This document shows, in pieces, positions 1-8,174 of a stretch of 64,000 nt of DNA; positions within the stretch are counted from its first letter, which is position 1, and each line of letters opens with the position of its first letter. The notes beneath the pieces are model-generated. The model saw nothing but the letters and a program-made list of their open reading frames with translations, was not told where the DNA came from and did not search any database. Position numbers and translations under genes: made by a program. Source of the DNA: Bradyrhizobium sp. CCBAU 53351 (lineage in GTDB: Bacteria > Pseudomonadota > Alphaproteobacteria > Rhizobiales > Xanthobacteraceae); assembly GCF_015291745.1 (NCBI RefSeq), contig NZ_CP030059.1, forward strand, positions 2,321,501-2,385,500, written 5' to 3'.

Positions 1-57
1 TGCAACAGTTGACGTGCGCTGCCGGAAATCGTCCCTGTCGAGAAGGATTTTTGCGCT

Positions 58-1242
58 GTGACCACCGATGCTCGAAGACCGCCGCCGCGCCGCCTGTACG
101 GCGCATGGGGACGCCGCGAGCTGCAAGGCCTGTTCTGGCAGGTGCTGGTGGTCGGGATCGCGCTCGCGGTGATCGGCTTCCTCTGGTCCAACACCGTCAC
201 CAACCTCTCGGCTCGCCGCATCACGACCGGCTTTGCCTTCCTCGGCCGCGAGGCCGGCATGCCCATTGCCGATAGTTTGCTGGCCTATAATCCGAGAGAC
301 ACCTATCTCTGGGCCTTCGTCGTCGGTGTCGGCAACACGCTGCGCGTTGCCGTCATCGGGATCGTGCTCGCGACCGTCCTCGGCACGCTGATCGGTATCT
401 CCCGGCTATCGGCCAACTGGCTGCTGTCGCGGCTGGCCGCCGTTTATGTCGAAACGCTCCGCGATATCCCGCTGCTGCTCCAGCTGCTGTTCTGGTACGT
501 GCTGATGCAGGCGCTGCCGGCCGCACGTGCGGCATGGCGGCCGATCGAGGGCGTGTTCCTGTCCAATCGCGGCCTGATCCTGCCGGCCATTCCGATTGGC
601 CCGCTGCAGTTTTGGGTGCTCGGCGCCGCCGTGCTCGGAGCTGCCGTGTTCTATCTCGTCAGGAGGCGGCTGATCGCGCAGCAGATGCGCGACGGCAAGC
701 CGCGCCCGGCCTGGCCGGTTGCGCTCGGCCTCATCATCGTGCCGCCGGCGGCTGTCTCGTTGGTGCTTGGCGTGCCCTGGACGATCGAGTGGCCCCAATT
801 GCGCGGCTTCAATTTCGTCGGCGGGTTGACGCTCGCTCCGGAATATTTCGCGCTGCTGATCGCGCTCGTGACCTACACCTCGGCCTTCATTGCCGAGATC
901 GTCCGCAGTGGCATCCAGTCCGTGCCGCGCGGGCAATGGGACGCCGCCAACGCGCTCGGCCTGCGCCGCAGCTTCATGCTGCGGCAGATCATTTTGCCGC
1001 AGGCGCTCCGCGTCATCGTGCCGCCGATGACGAGCCAGTATCTCAACCTGACCAAGAATTCCTCGCTCGCGGTCGCGATCGGCTATCAGGACGTGGTCTC
1101 GATCGCCAACACCACGCTGAACCAGACCGGCCAGGCGATCGAGGCGATCGCGCTGATCATGGCAGTGTTCCTGACCATCAGCCTTTCCATCAGCTTCTTC
1201 ATGAACTGGTACAATGCGCGCATTGCGCTGGTGGAGCGCTGA
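58..1242 (+). CDS. aapQ: General L-amino-acid ABC transporter permease AapQ
   Basis: Inner-membrane permease subunit of a polar amino-acid uptake system of the Aap/Bzt type. The 394-residue product has an N-terminal membrane segment near residues 24-44, a long periplasmic insertion, then the HisM-type permease core. The EAA-like cytoplasmic loop that contacts the ATPase is visible near residue 290 (RGQWDAANALGL), followed by LPQALRVIVPP. The length of about 390-400 residues, longer than ordinary His-family permeases, is typical of AapQ. The start is GTG, preceded by AGAAGGA at 41-47. The stop is 2 nt before the next permease, so the two are co-translated. The binding-protein gene aapJ would be expected just upstream, outside the window. 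Confidence 0.9.
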   Translation: MTTDARRPPPRRLYGAWGRRELQGLFWQVLVVGIALAVIGFLWSNTVTNLSARRITTGFAFLGREAGMPIADSLLAYNPRDTYLWAFVVGVGNTLRVAVIGIVLATVLGTLIGISRLSANWLLSRLAAVYVETLRDIPLLLQLLFWYVLMQALPAARAAWRPIEGVFLSNRGLILPAIPIGPLQFWVLGAAVLGAAVFYLVRRRLIAQQMRDGKPRPAWPVALGLIIVPPAAVSLVLGVPWTIEWPQLRGFNFVGGLTLAPEYFALLIALVTYTSAFIAEIVRSGIQSVPRGQWDAANALGLRRSFMLRQIILPQALRVIVPPMTSQYLNLTKNSSLAVAIGYQDVVSIANTTLNQTGQAIEAIALIMAVFLTISLSISFFMNWYNARIALVER

Positions 1243-1244
1243 TC

Positions 1245-2351
1245 ATGACGGTGATCGTCGATATCCCCGATGCGCCGCGCCGCGCCCGCCGTCCGCAGAT
1301 TGGAAATCCCGTGCTGCGCTGGCTGCGCGCCAATCTGTTCTCGTCGGTCCCGAACGGTATCTTATCGATCGTGCTGCTGGCGATTCTTGCCAAGGGCGTT
1401 TTCAGCTTCGTGCAGTGGGGTGTTGCGAACGCCGTGTGGCTGACGCCCGCGAACGATTCCAGCGCCTGCCGCGCGGTGCGCGGCGTCGGTGCCTGCTGGG
1501 CCATCATTCCCGAAAAGTACCGCTTCATCCTGTTCGGCACCTATCCGTTCGACGAGCAGTGGCGGCCGGCGCTATCGGTGCTGCTGTTCATCGCGCTGTT
1601 CTATCTCTCGAGCCGTCGCGCCCTGTGGCGGCGCGAATTGGTCTATCTCTGGATCGGCGTATTGGCGCTGATCAGCGTGCTGATGTGGGGCGGGGTGCTC
1701 GGGCTCTCCTTCGTCTCGCAGGACCGCTGGGGCGGATTGCCGGTCACGCTGATCCTCGCGACCTTTGGGCTCGCATTCGGCTTTCCGCTCGGCATCCTCG
1801 TCGCGCTCGGCCGGCGCTCGAAGCTGCCGGCGATCCGCTCGCTCAGCGTGCTCTATGTCGAGCTGATCCGCGGCGTGCCGCTGGTCAGCCTGTTGTTCAT
1901 GGCGAGCGTGATGTTCCCGCTGTTCATGCCAAGCGGGTTCAACATCGACAAGCTGCTGCGCGCGCAGATCGCCATCATCCTGTTCGCGGGCGCTTATCTC
2001 GCCGAGGTGATCCGCGGCGGCCTCCAGGCCGTGCCGCGCGGACAATACGAGGCGGCCGATGCGCTCGGGCTGTCCTACTGGCGCAAGAACCGGCTGATCA
2101 TCCTGCCCCAGGCGATCCGCCACGTCATCCCGCCGCTGGTCAACACCTTCATCGCCTTCTTCAAGGACACCAGCCTCGTCCTCATCATCGGCATCTTCGA
2201 CCTGCTGACGACGGCGAAGACCGCGATCATCGATCCGGCCTGGCAGCAGTTCTCGGTCGAGGTCTACATCTTCGTCGCCGCGATCTATTTTGTCTTTTGC
2301 TTTGCGATGTCGCGGTACAGCCGCGGCCTGGAGGGCGCGAGCAGGAGATGA
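1245..2351 (+). CDS. aapM: General L-amino-acid ABC transporter permease AapM
   Basis: Second permease of the Aap-type amino-acid importer, 368 residues. It has several N-terminal membrane segments, a Cys-containing periplasmic stretch (residues about 75-90) and a C-terminal permease core with the EAA-type loop RGQYEAADALGL near residue 265, then LPQAIRHVIPPL. ATG at 1245 follows the aapQ stop by 2 nt, which fixes the start. In rhizobial aapJQMP operons the ATPase gene aapP follows aapM. Here a palindromic repeat and a convergent amidase follow instead, so the ATPase is missing from this position. Confidence 0.88.
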   Translation: MTVIVDIPDAPRRARRPQIGNPVLRWLRANLFSSVPNGILSIVLLAILAKGVFSFVQWGVANAVWLTPANDSSACRAVRGVGACWAIIPEKYRFILFGTYPFDEQWRPALSVLLFIALFYLSSRRALWRRELVYLWIGVLALISVLMWGGVLGLSFVSQDRWGGLPVTLILATFGLAFGFPLGILVALGRRSKLPAIRSLSVLYVELIRGVPLVSLLFMASVMFPLFMPSGFNIDKLLRAQIAIILFAGAYLAEVIRGGLQAVPRGQYEAADALGLSYWRKNRLIILPQAIRHVIPPLVNTFIAFFKDTSLVLIIGIFDLLTTAKTAIIDPAWQQFSVEVYIFVAAIYFVFCFAMSRYSRGLEGASRR

Positions 2352-2356
2352 TCTTC

Positions 2357-2508
2357 CTTCTCCCCTTGTGGGAGAAGGTGGCGCGAAGCGCCGGATGAGG
2401 GGTTCTGTCGCCGTATTCAGGCGGTGAGAGAGTCCCTTGTGGAGAGAACCCCTCACCCGTCTCGCCGCTTTGCGGCGAGCCACCCTCTCCCGCAAGGGGA
2501 GAGGGTAC
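2357..2508. repeat. Long palindromic intergenic repeat (CTCCCC..GGGGAG type), copy 1
   Basis: Imperfect inverted structure. The left part has TTCTCCCCTTGTGGGAGAA and GAAGCGCCGGATGAGGGGTTC; the right part has AACCCCTCACCCG and CCCTCTCCCGCAAGGGGAGAG. The same modules recur at 6114-6275 in the opposite order. It lies between the convergent aapM and amidase genes, so it may act as a bidirectional terminator. Confidence 0.8.
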
Positions 2509-2541
2509 TGGGGAGTTTGTCGTGCAAAGAAGCGTTACGTC

Positions 2542-3954
2542 TTAACCCTTCGGATCGATCGGCATCGTTCCGCGCAGGCCCAAAATATCCTCAAGCACCT
2601 TGGCGCCCGCGAGCACCTCCGCGTCGCCCCTGGGCGCTCCGACCACCTGCACGCCGACCGGCAGGCCCGAGGCCGTGAAGCCGCAGGGCAGCGATAGCGA
2701 GGGGCAGCAGGCCAGCGTGATGGCGTAGACGATGCCGAGCCACTCGACGTAGTTCTCGAATCTCTTGCCGGCACATTCGGCGACGTAGCGGTGCTCGATC
2801 GGGAAGGGCGGCACGATCGTGGTGGGTGTCAGCAGCAGATCATAGGTCTTGAAGAACTCGACCGCCCGCGCGGTCATGCCAACGCGCTGGGCCTCGGCGC
2901 GCGCGAGCTGCTCCACGGTGAGCTTGAGGCCTTCCTCGATGTTCCAGATCACCTCGGGCTTGAGCAGGTCGCGCTTGGTGCGCAGCAGCTCCGCCTTGCT
3001 GATCGCGAAATCGAAGGCGCGCAGCACGTGGAAGCACTCATGCGCCTCGCGCCAGTCCGGATGCGCTTCCTCGACGATGACACCGGCCTCGGCAAAGCGT
3101 TCCGCAGCCTTCCGCGTGATCGCCTTCACCTCGGGATCGACAGGGGTGATGCCGAGGTCAGCCGAATAGGCGATGCGCTTCGCCTTCTTGCCGGACCGCG
3201 CGGATGTCAGGAACGAGGTCGCCGGCGCCGGCAGCGACAGCGGATCGTCGGCATAATCGCCGCTCATGGCATCGAGCAGCAGCGCGAGATCCTCGACATT
3301 GCGTGCCATCGGGCCCTGCACGCCGAGATTGCGATCGATCGCCACTTTCGGCGTATGCGCGACGCGGCCGATGCTCGGCCGCATGCCGACGATGCCGCAG
3401 AAGGCTGCCGGGCTGCGCAAGGATCCGCCCATGTCCGAGCCCTGCGCGAGCCAGGCCATGCCGGTGGCCAGCGCCACCGCGGCGCCGCCGGAGGAGCCGG
3501 CCGCGGACTTCGTCATATCCCAGGGATTGAGCGTCGCGCCGAACACCTCGTTGAAGGTGTTGGCGCCGGCGCCGAACTCCGGCGTGTTGGACTTGGCGTA
3601 GACGAGCGCGCCGTTGGCCTCGAGGTTCTCGACCATCAGGTCGGACTTGGCTGGAATGTTGTCCTTGAAGATCGGCGAGCCCTGCGTGTTCAGGACGCCC
3701 GCAACGTCGGTCAGATCCTTGATCGGCACCGGCAGGCCCGCGAGCAGCCCCCGCGCGCCGGCGGGTTTGCGCATCAAGGCCTTGGCGCTGTCCCGCGCGC
3801 GATCGAAGCAGAGCGTCGGCAGCGCATTGACCTTGCCGTCGACCTCCTTGACGCGCTTCTCCACCACATCCAGCAGTTCGAGCGGTGAGACGTCGCCGGA
3901 GCGCAGCTTCTCGACGACGGCGCAGGCGGTTTGTTGGATCAGGTCTTGAGACAA
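2542..3954 (-). CDS. Amidase (amidase signature family, GatA-like)
   Basis: Hydrolase of the amidase-signature family, 470 residues, full length. It carries the Ser-cisSer-Lys triad: Lys79 in PVPIKD, Ser154 in the GSSGG loop (153-157) and nucleophile Ser178 in GSDMGGSLR. A C-terminal ALPCGFTASGLPVGVQVVG block is also typical of the family. It stands alone, with no gatB or gatC beside it, so it is more likely a catabolic amidase than the tRNA-dependent amidotransferase subunit. The substrate cannot be read from the sequence. The gene is convergent to aapQM. Confidence 0.87.
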   Translation of the reverse strand: MSQDLIQQTACAVVEKLRSGDVSPLELLDVVEKRVKEVDGKVNALPTLCFDRARDSAKALMRKPAGARGLLAGLPVPIKDLTDVAGVLNTQGSPIFKDNIPAKSDLMVENLEANGALVYAKSNTPEFGAGANTFNEVFGATLNPWDMTKSAAGSSGGAAVALATGMAWLAQGSDMGGSLRSPAAFCGIVGMRPSIGRVAHTPKVAIDRNLGVQGPMARNVEDLALLLDAMSGDYADDPLSLPAPATSFLTSARSGKKAKRIAYSADLGITPVDPEVKAITRKAAERFAEAGVIVEEAHPDWREAHECFHVLRAFDFAISKAELLRTKRDLLKPEVIWNIEEGLKLTVEQLARAEAQRVGMTARAVEFFKTYDLLLTPTTIVPPFPIEHRYVAECAGKRFENYVEWLGIVYAITLACCPSLSLPCGFTASGLPVGVQVVGAPRGDAEVLAGAKVLEDILGLRGTMPIDPKG

Positions 3955-3975
3955 TTATTTTACTCCTACCTAGAT

Positions 3976-4078
3976 TGTCATTCCGGGACGCCCGGAGGGC
4001 GAACCCGGAATCTCGAGGTCCTCTGGTGCACAATTGTGCACTGTAGTTCGATGCTTTGCATCGCCCCGGAACGACGGT
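3976..4078. repeat. GTCATTCCGGG-type palindromic repeat, copy 1
   Basis: It starts GTCATTCCGGGACGCCCGG and ends with GCCCCGGAACGAC, the inverted counterpart. The centre contains a small perfect palindrome, GGTGCACAATTGTGCAC. Other copies lie at 35156, 42979, 49022 and 62821. Confidence 0.75.
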
Positions 4079-4097
4079 GTCAAAAAGGACGAGGCAG

Positions 4098-4874
4098 CTA
4101 ACCCCAGCCTGCGCTGATGCCGCCGTCCACGGTGTAGATCACACCCGACGTATAGCCCGCGCGGTCCGAGGCCAGGAACGCCATGAGGTCGCCGATCTCG
4201 CGCGCATGCGCAGGGCGGCCGAGCGGCAGACTCTTCTGGAATTCCTTGTAGCGGCTCTCGTCGCCGAACTGGTGCTTGGCCCGCGTCTTCAGCAGCGTGA
4301 CGTGACGATCGGTGCCGACGGGGCCCGGATTGATGCCGACCACGCGGATGTTGTCGGCGAGGCTTTTGCCGCCGAGCGCGCGGGTGAAGGCCATCAGCGC
4401 GGCATTGCCGGCGCTGCCGCAGATGTAATTGGCGTCGAACTTCTCGCCGGCGGCCCCGATGTCGTTGACGATGACGCCACCGCCTTTGGCCTTCATCTGC
4501 GCGTAGATCTGCCGCGTGAGGTTGATATAGCCGAACACCTTCAATTCCCAGGCGTGGCGCCAGGTCGCTTCGTCGATCTTGTCGATCGAGCCGCCGGGAA
4601 TGTCGCCGGCATTGTTGACGAGCACGTCGATGTCGGCGGCTTCTTTCGCCAGCCGTGCCACGTCCTCCGCCTTGCGCAGATCGACGATGCTTGTCGCGGC
4701 GTCGATTTGATGCGCCGAGCGTAAGCGCTCGGCCAGCGCCTTGAGCTGATCGCCGCTGCGGGCGGCGAGCAGGAGATGCGCGCCCTCCTCGGCAAATGCC
4801 TCGGCCGCGGCAGCGCCGATGCCCTTCGACGCGCCCGTGATCAGGACGCGCTTGCCACGCAGATGCAGATCCAT
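4098..4874 (-). CDS. Short-chain dehydrogenase/reductase-like protein with degenerate active site
   Basis: Rossmann-fold SDR of 258 residues, starting MDLHLRGKR at 4874. A longer reading from 4958 adds 28 residues without family similarity. The cofactor loop TGASKGIG and the NNAG motif are intact and the protein ends in the usual VDGGISAGWG. The catalytic elements are not canonical. Where classical SDRs have a Ser-containing ISS strand, this protein reads VNDIGAAG. Where they have YxxxK, it reads YICGS, so the Lys is replaced by Ser. It may still bind NAD(P) but use other catalytic residues, or be catalytically altered. It is divergent from the tartrate-dehydrogenase-like gene. Confidence 0.85.
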   Translation of the reverse strand: MDLHLRGKRVLITGASKGIGAAAAEAFAEEGAHLLLAARSGDQLKALAERLRSAHQIDAATSIVDLRKAEDVARLAKEAADIDVLVNNAGDIPGGSIDKIDEATWRHAWELKVFGYINLTRQIYAQMKAKGGGVIVNDIGAAGEKFDANYICGSAGNAALMAFTRALGGKSLADNIRVVGINPGPVGTDRHVTLLKTRAKHQFGDESRYKEFQKSLPLGRPAHAREIGDLMAFLASDRAGYTSGVIYTVDGGISAGWG

Positions 4875-4938
4875 TGGGGGTACTCTCGGAATTGGAACTG
4901 GATCAAACCAGTAGGCGCTCGGCCGCGCCACGGTCAAC

Positions 4939-4986
4939 ATTGCAGTGCAGCGTTGCACTGCCGCCGCGTTTGGTCCATTGCAGTGC
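4939..4986. promoter_or_regulatory. Candidate operator: inverted and direct TTGCAGTGC repeats
   Basis: The divergent spacer contains GCAGTGCA and TGCACTGC as perfect 8-bp arms (4942-4961) around GCGT. A third half-site, ATTGCAGTGC (4977-4986), directly repeats 4939-4948. It lies between the SDR start (4874) and the dehydrogenase start (5031), a natural place for a shared operator. The regulator is unknown and no regulatory gene lies next to it. Confidence 0.5.
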
Positions 4987-5030
4987 GGTCAAAAAGGCGG
5001 CGGCTGCCTGACCAAAAAGGGACGTTCTCG

Positions 5031-6104
5031 ATGAGCAAGAAACAATACCGGATCGCGGTCATTCCCGGCGACGGCATCGGCAAGGAAGTCATGCCCGAGG
5101 GCCTGCGCGTCATGGAGGCGGCGGCGAAGAAGCACGGCATCGCCCTGCATTTCGACCATTTCGATTTCTCGTCCTGGGACTATTACGAGAAGCACGGCCA
5201 GATGATGCCGGATGACTGGAAGGAGAAGATCGGCAAGCACGACGCGATCTATTTCGGCGCGGTCGGCTGGCCGGCCAAGATTCCGGACCACGTCTCCCTC
5301 TGGGGCTCGCTGATCAAGTTTCGCAGGGAGTTCGACCAATATGTGAATTTGCGCCCGGTGCGGCTGATGCCCGGCGTGCCGTCGCCGCTGGCGGGCCGCA
5401 AGCCCGGTGACATCGATTTCTGGGTGGTGCGCGAGAACACCGAAGGCGAATATTCCTCCGTCGGCGGCCGCATGTTCCCCGACACCGACCGCGAGTTCGT
5501 GACGCAGCAGACGGTGATGACCCGCACCGGTGTCGACCGCATCCTGAAATTCGCCTTCGAGCTCGCGCAGTCGCGGCCGAAGAAACACCTGACTTCCGCG
5601 ACGAAGTCGAACGGCATCTCCATCACCATGCCCTATTGGGACGAGCGCGTGGAGGCGATGGCGAAGAAGTTTCCCGGCGTGAAGTGGGACAAGTACCACA
5701 TCGACATCCTGACCGCGAACTTCGTGCTGCATCCCGATTGGTTCGACGTCGTGGTCGGCTCCAACCTGTTCGGCGACATCCTGTCCGACCTCGGCCCGGC
5801 CTGCACCGGCACGATCGGCATCGCGCCGTCAGGCAACATCAATCCCGAAGGCGACTTCCCCTCGGTGTTCGAGCCGGTGCACGGCTCGGCGCCCGACATT
5901 GCGGGACAGGGCATTGCCAATCCGATCGGCATGATCTGGTCGGGGGCGATGATGCTGGAGCATCTCGGCCAAAAGGAAGCCGGCCGTTCGATCGTCGAGG
6001 CGATCGAGCGTACGCTGGCGGAGCGTACGCTGCGGACCAAGGACCTCGGCGGCAACGCCGACACCACGGCCTGCGGCAAGGCGGTTGCGGATATGGTGGA
6101 TTGA
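5031..6104 (+). CDS. Tartrate dehydrogenase / D-malate dehydrogenase family (TtuC/DmlA-like)
   Basis: NAD-dependent beta-decarboxylating dehydrogenase of the isocitrate/isopropylmalate superfamily, 357 residues. Visible motifs are VIPGDGIGKEV at the N terminus, ENTEGEYSSVGG, the Lys-containing TSATKSNG, the metal-binding region GSNLFGDILSDLGP, and FEPVHGSAPDIAG near the C terminus. The PVRLMPGVPSPL segment and the DTDREFVTQ stretch favour the tartrate/D-malate branch over LeuB. ATG at 5031 follows AAAAAGGGA. It likely oxidises D-malate, tartrate or a related 2-hydroxyacid. Leucine-biosynthetic LeuB is less likely because no leuCD genes are nearby. Confidence 0.85.
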   Translation: MSKKQYRIAVIPGDGIGKEVMPEGLRVMEAAAKKHGIALHFDHFDFSSWDYYEKHGQMMPDDWKEKIGKHDAIYFGAVGWPAKIPDHVSLWGSLIKFRREFDQYVNLRPVRLMPGVPSPLAGRKPGDIDFWVVRENTEGEYSSVGGRMFPDTDREFVTQQTVMTRTGVDRILKFAFELAQSRPKKHLTSATKSNGISITMPYWDERVEAMAKKFPGVKWDKYHIDILTANFVLHPDWFDVVVGSNLFGDILSDLGPACTGTIGIAPSGNINPEGDFPSVFEPVHGSAPDIAGQGIANPIGMIWSGAMMLEHLGQKEAGRSIVEAIERTLAERTLRTKDLGGNADTTACGKAVADMVD

Positions 6105-6113
6105 GGCGGGGCT

Positions 6114-6275
6114 TCCCCTCTCCCCTTGTGGGAGAGGGTGGCTCGCCGCGCAGCGGCGAGACGGGTGAGGGGTCTGTCTCCGCGAACACCGATCATCCGT
6201 CGCAGGATTACGTGCGGAGAGAACCCCTCATCCGGCGCTTCGCGCTACCTTCTTCCACAGGGGGAGAAGGGTAGG
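6114..6275. repeat. Long palindromic intergenic repeat (CTCCCC..GGGGAG type), copy 2
   Basis: Same modules as 2357-2508 but inverted: CCCTCTCCCCTTGTGGGAGAG, GCTCGCCGC, GGGTGAGGGG, then AACCCCTCATCCGGCGCTTCG and CTTCTTCCACAGGGGGAGAAG. It lies between two convergent genes. Confidence 0.8.
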
Positions 6276-6297
6276 ACAGCCGTGCGTTTGGCTCGTG

Positions 6298-6939
6298 CTA
6301 CACATACGACGTCCGCGCCGGATCGAAGATCGGCGGATAATCGTTGTCGTCGAGCAGGTCGAGAAACTCATTGAGCCCGCCGGCCCTGATCAACGCCAGC
6401 TCCCGATCCGAGATCAGGTTCACGGTCAAAATCTCGACCGGATCGCCCGCGATTTCCAGCGCTTCGGCGATCTGCTTGTCGGTGCCGATGATCGGCGTGA
6501 GGAACAGAAAAGTCTGAAAGTCCGTTCCTGCAACCGGTGGCCACGGCAACGCGATGCGGTGACCGAACCCGAACCAGGTCGTGTCGACGAACGGCAGATT
6601 GGCCAGCCAGCGCAGATTGTCGCGGACATCCGGTGTCGGCTCGCGGACATACCACATCAGCTCGGCGCGCGGCTTCGCGTCGCCCTGCACGCCGTGCATC
6701 CGCTGCTGGCTCATGCCGTTGGTCAAGAGGACATAGCCTTCGTCGGAGCCTTCCCGGCATTCAGGAACGAAATCACGGCCAAACGCATGGATGTCGATGC
6801 GACGTTCGGCGTCGTGCGTGAAGCTGTGCTCGGGCTCGCCTAGCTCGCTTTCATAGACGTCGAGCCGATGCCGGTAGAGGTCGATTGCGGGAGAGGGCTC
6901 GCTGGAGCCGGACATGAGCTTTGCGAGACGGGAGAGCAT
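6298..6939 (-). CDS. Suppressor of fused (SUFU) domain protein
   Basis: About 213 residues if started at MLSRLAKLM (6939); 26 more residues are possible from 7017. The fold indicators of the SUFU family are visible: a conserved FGFGHRIALPWPP segment, then FLFLTPIIG near the centre, and a C-terminal LISDRELALIRAGGLNEFLDLLD helix region. Bacterial SUFU proteins are common but poorly understood. Some sit in immunity or contact-inhibition loci, but here there is no toxin nearby. It is probably a cytosolic single-domain protein. Function unassigned. Confidence 0.8.
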   Translation of the reverse strand: MLSRLAKLMSGSSEPSPAIDLYRHRLDVYESELGEPEHSFTHDAERRIDIHAFGRDFVPECREGSDEGYVLLTNGMSQQRMHGVQGDAKPRAELMWYVREPTPDVRDNLRWLANLPFVDTTWFGFGHRIALPWPPVAGTDFQTFLFLTPIIGTDKQIAEALEIAGDPVEILTVNLISDRELALIRAGGLNEFLDLLDDNDYPPIFDPARTSYV

Positions 6940-7089
6940 GTGAACCTCGAGCGGATATGGGCCGGGATATCCCCGTTGTCGCAACACAATGGGGGCCGGT
7001 TCATCTCCGCTCCGCAAGCTTCGCCCTAGTCCAGATTTCCTTGCGCAATTGTCCAGGAGCCCCGGCTCATGCCGAGCGATGTCGCGCGA

Positions 7090-8163
7090 CTAGCTCACGA
7101 TCTTCTCGATCGCCGCCTGATCCAACCCGAATTTCTTCCCGGCCTCCAGGATCTCCTGCCAGGTGGTCGGATCGACCGGAATGCCTTCGGCGAGGCGCTT
7201 TGTCTTGGTCTCGCGCTCGGGCTCGCCGGCGATCTTGACCTTGTCGACGCCGGAAGCGGGCAGTGAGCCGGTGTGCCAGGCCACGAAGCTCTCGACTTCA
7301 CGCGCGAGGTTCTCGCCGGTGCCGAGCTTGGCGGGATCGATGACGATCGAGAGCATGCCGTTGAGGACGTTGTACTTGCCGTCGGACGGCCCCTTGACGA
7401 CTTGCCCGCCGGAGAGCGCGCCGCCGAGGATTTCGCACACCAGCGCAAGGCCCGAACCCTTGTGCTCGCCGAACGGAAGGATGGCGCCGTAGGGCGGGAT
7501 CACGGTGTAGCGCGGATTGACCGTGGGCTTGCCTTCATTGTCGATGATGGTGCCGGGCTCCAGCGCGACGCCCTTGTTGTGGGCGACACGGGTCTTGCCT
7601 TGCGCGATTCTGCTGGTGGCGAAGTCGAGCACGATCGGGTCCTTGCCCCGTCGCGGGATGCCGACGCAGAACGGGTTGGTGCCGTGGCGCGGATCGCTGC
7701 CACCCCAGGGCGCCACGATCGGCCGCGAGATCACGTTGACGAAGTGGATCGAGATCAGGCCGTGGTCGATGCACTGCTCGGCCCAATGGCCGATGCGGCC
7801 GATGTGGTGCGAGTTGGAGAGGCCGACCAGGCACACGCCGTTCTGCTTGGCGCGCTCGGCCGCAAGCTCCATCGCCTCATGGCCGATCACCTGGCCGTAG
7901 CCGGTGAGGCCGTCGAGGGTGAGCAGCGGACCGGTGTCGAGCACGATCTTGACATGCGCGTTCACGGCGAGGCCGCCATTGGTGACGCTCTGGACGTAGC
8001 GCGGGATCATGCCGACGCCGTGGGAATCGTGTCCCTTCAGATTGGCCTCGACGAGGTTGCTGGACACGAGCTCGGCCTCGCGGTCCGAGGAGCCGCCGGC
8101 CTTGACGATGGCACGGATGGCCTTGGTGAGCGGCTCAGCCTTGATGATGCGATAGTCGGCCAT
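7090..8163 (-). CDS. Ldh_2-family oxidoreductase (malate/lactate/ureidoglycolate dehydrogenase type)
   Basis: 357 residues starting MADYRIIKAE at 8163. It belongs to the NAD(P)-dependent Ldh_2 family, which is unrelated to classical LDH. The N-terminal KGHDSHG motif carries the candidate catalytic His48. SNSHHIGRIG and PRHGTNPFCVGIPR are further family blocks, and FGEHKGSGLAL is near the C-terminal third. Members include AllD (ureidoglycolate), HcxB/YbiC (aromatic 2-hydroxyacids) and sulfolactate dehydrogenases, and the sequence alone does not choose between them. It is the last gene of a LysR-M20-hydroxyacid dehydrogenase operon, 11 nt after its upstream neighbour, which favours handling of a 2-hydroxyacid or ureido intermediate. 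Confidence 0.85.
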   Translation of the reverse strand: MADYRIIKAEPLTKAIRAIVKAGGSSDREAELVSSNLVEANLKGHDSHGVGMIPRYVQSVTNGGLAVNAHVKIVLDTGPLLTLDGLTGYGQVIGHEAMELAAERAKQNGVCLVGLSNSHHIGRIGHWAEQCIDHGLISIHFVNVISRPIVAPWGGSDPRHGTNPFCVGIPRRGKDPIVLDFATSRIAQGKTRVAHNKGVALEPGTIIDNEGKPTVNPRYTVIPPYGAILPFGEHKGSGLALVCEILGGALSGGQVVKGPSDGKYNVLNGMLSIVIDPAKLGTGENLAREVESFVAWHTGSLPASGVDKVKIAGEPERETKTKRLAEGIPVDPTTWQEILEAGKKFGLDQAAIEKIVS

Positions 8164-8174
8164 TGTCGTTGCTC

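Noticed and set aside
4875..4958. 28-residue N-terminal extension of the SDR at 4098
   Set aside because: The extension has no SDR similarity and would run through the candidate operator; MDLHLRGKR is the normal SDR start.
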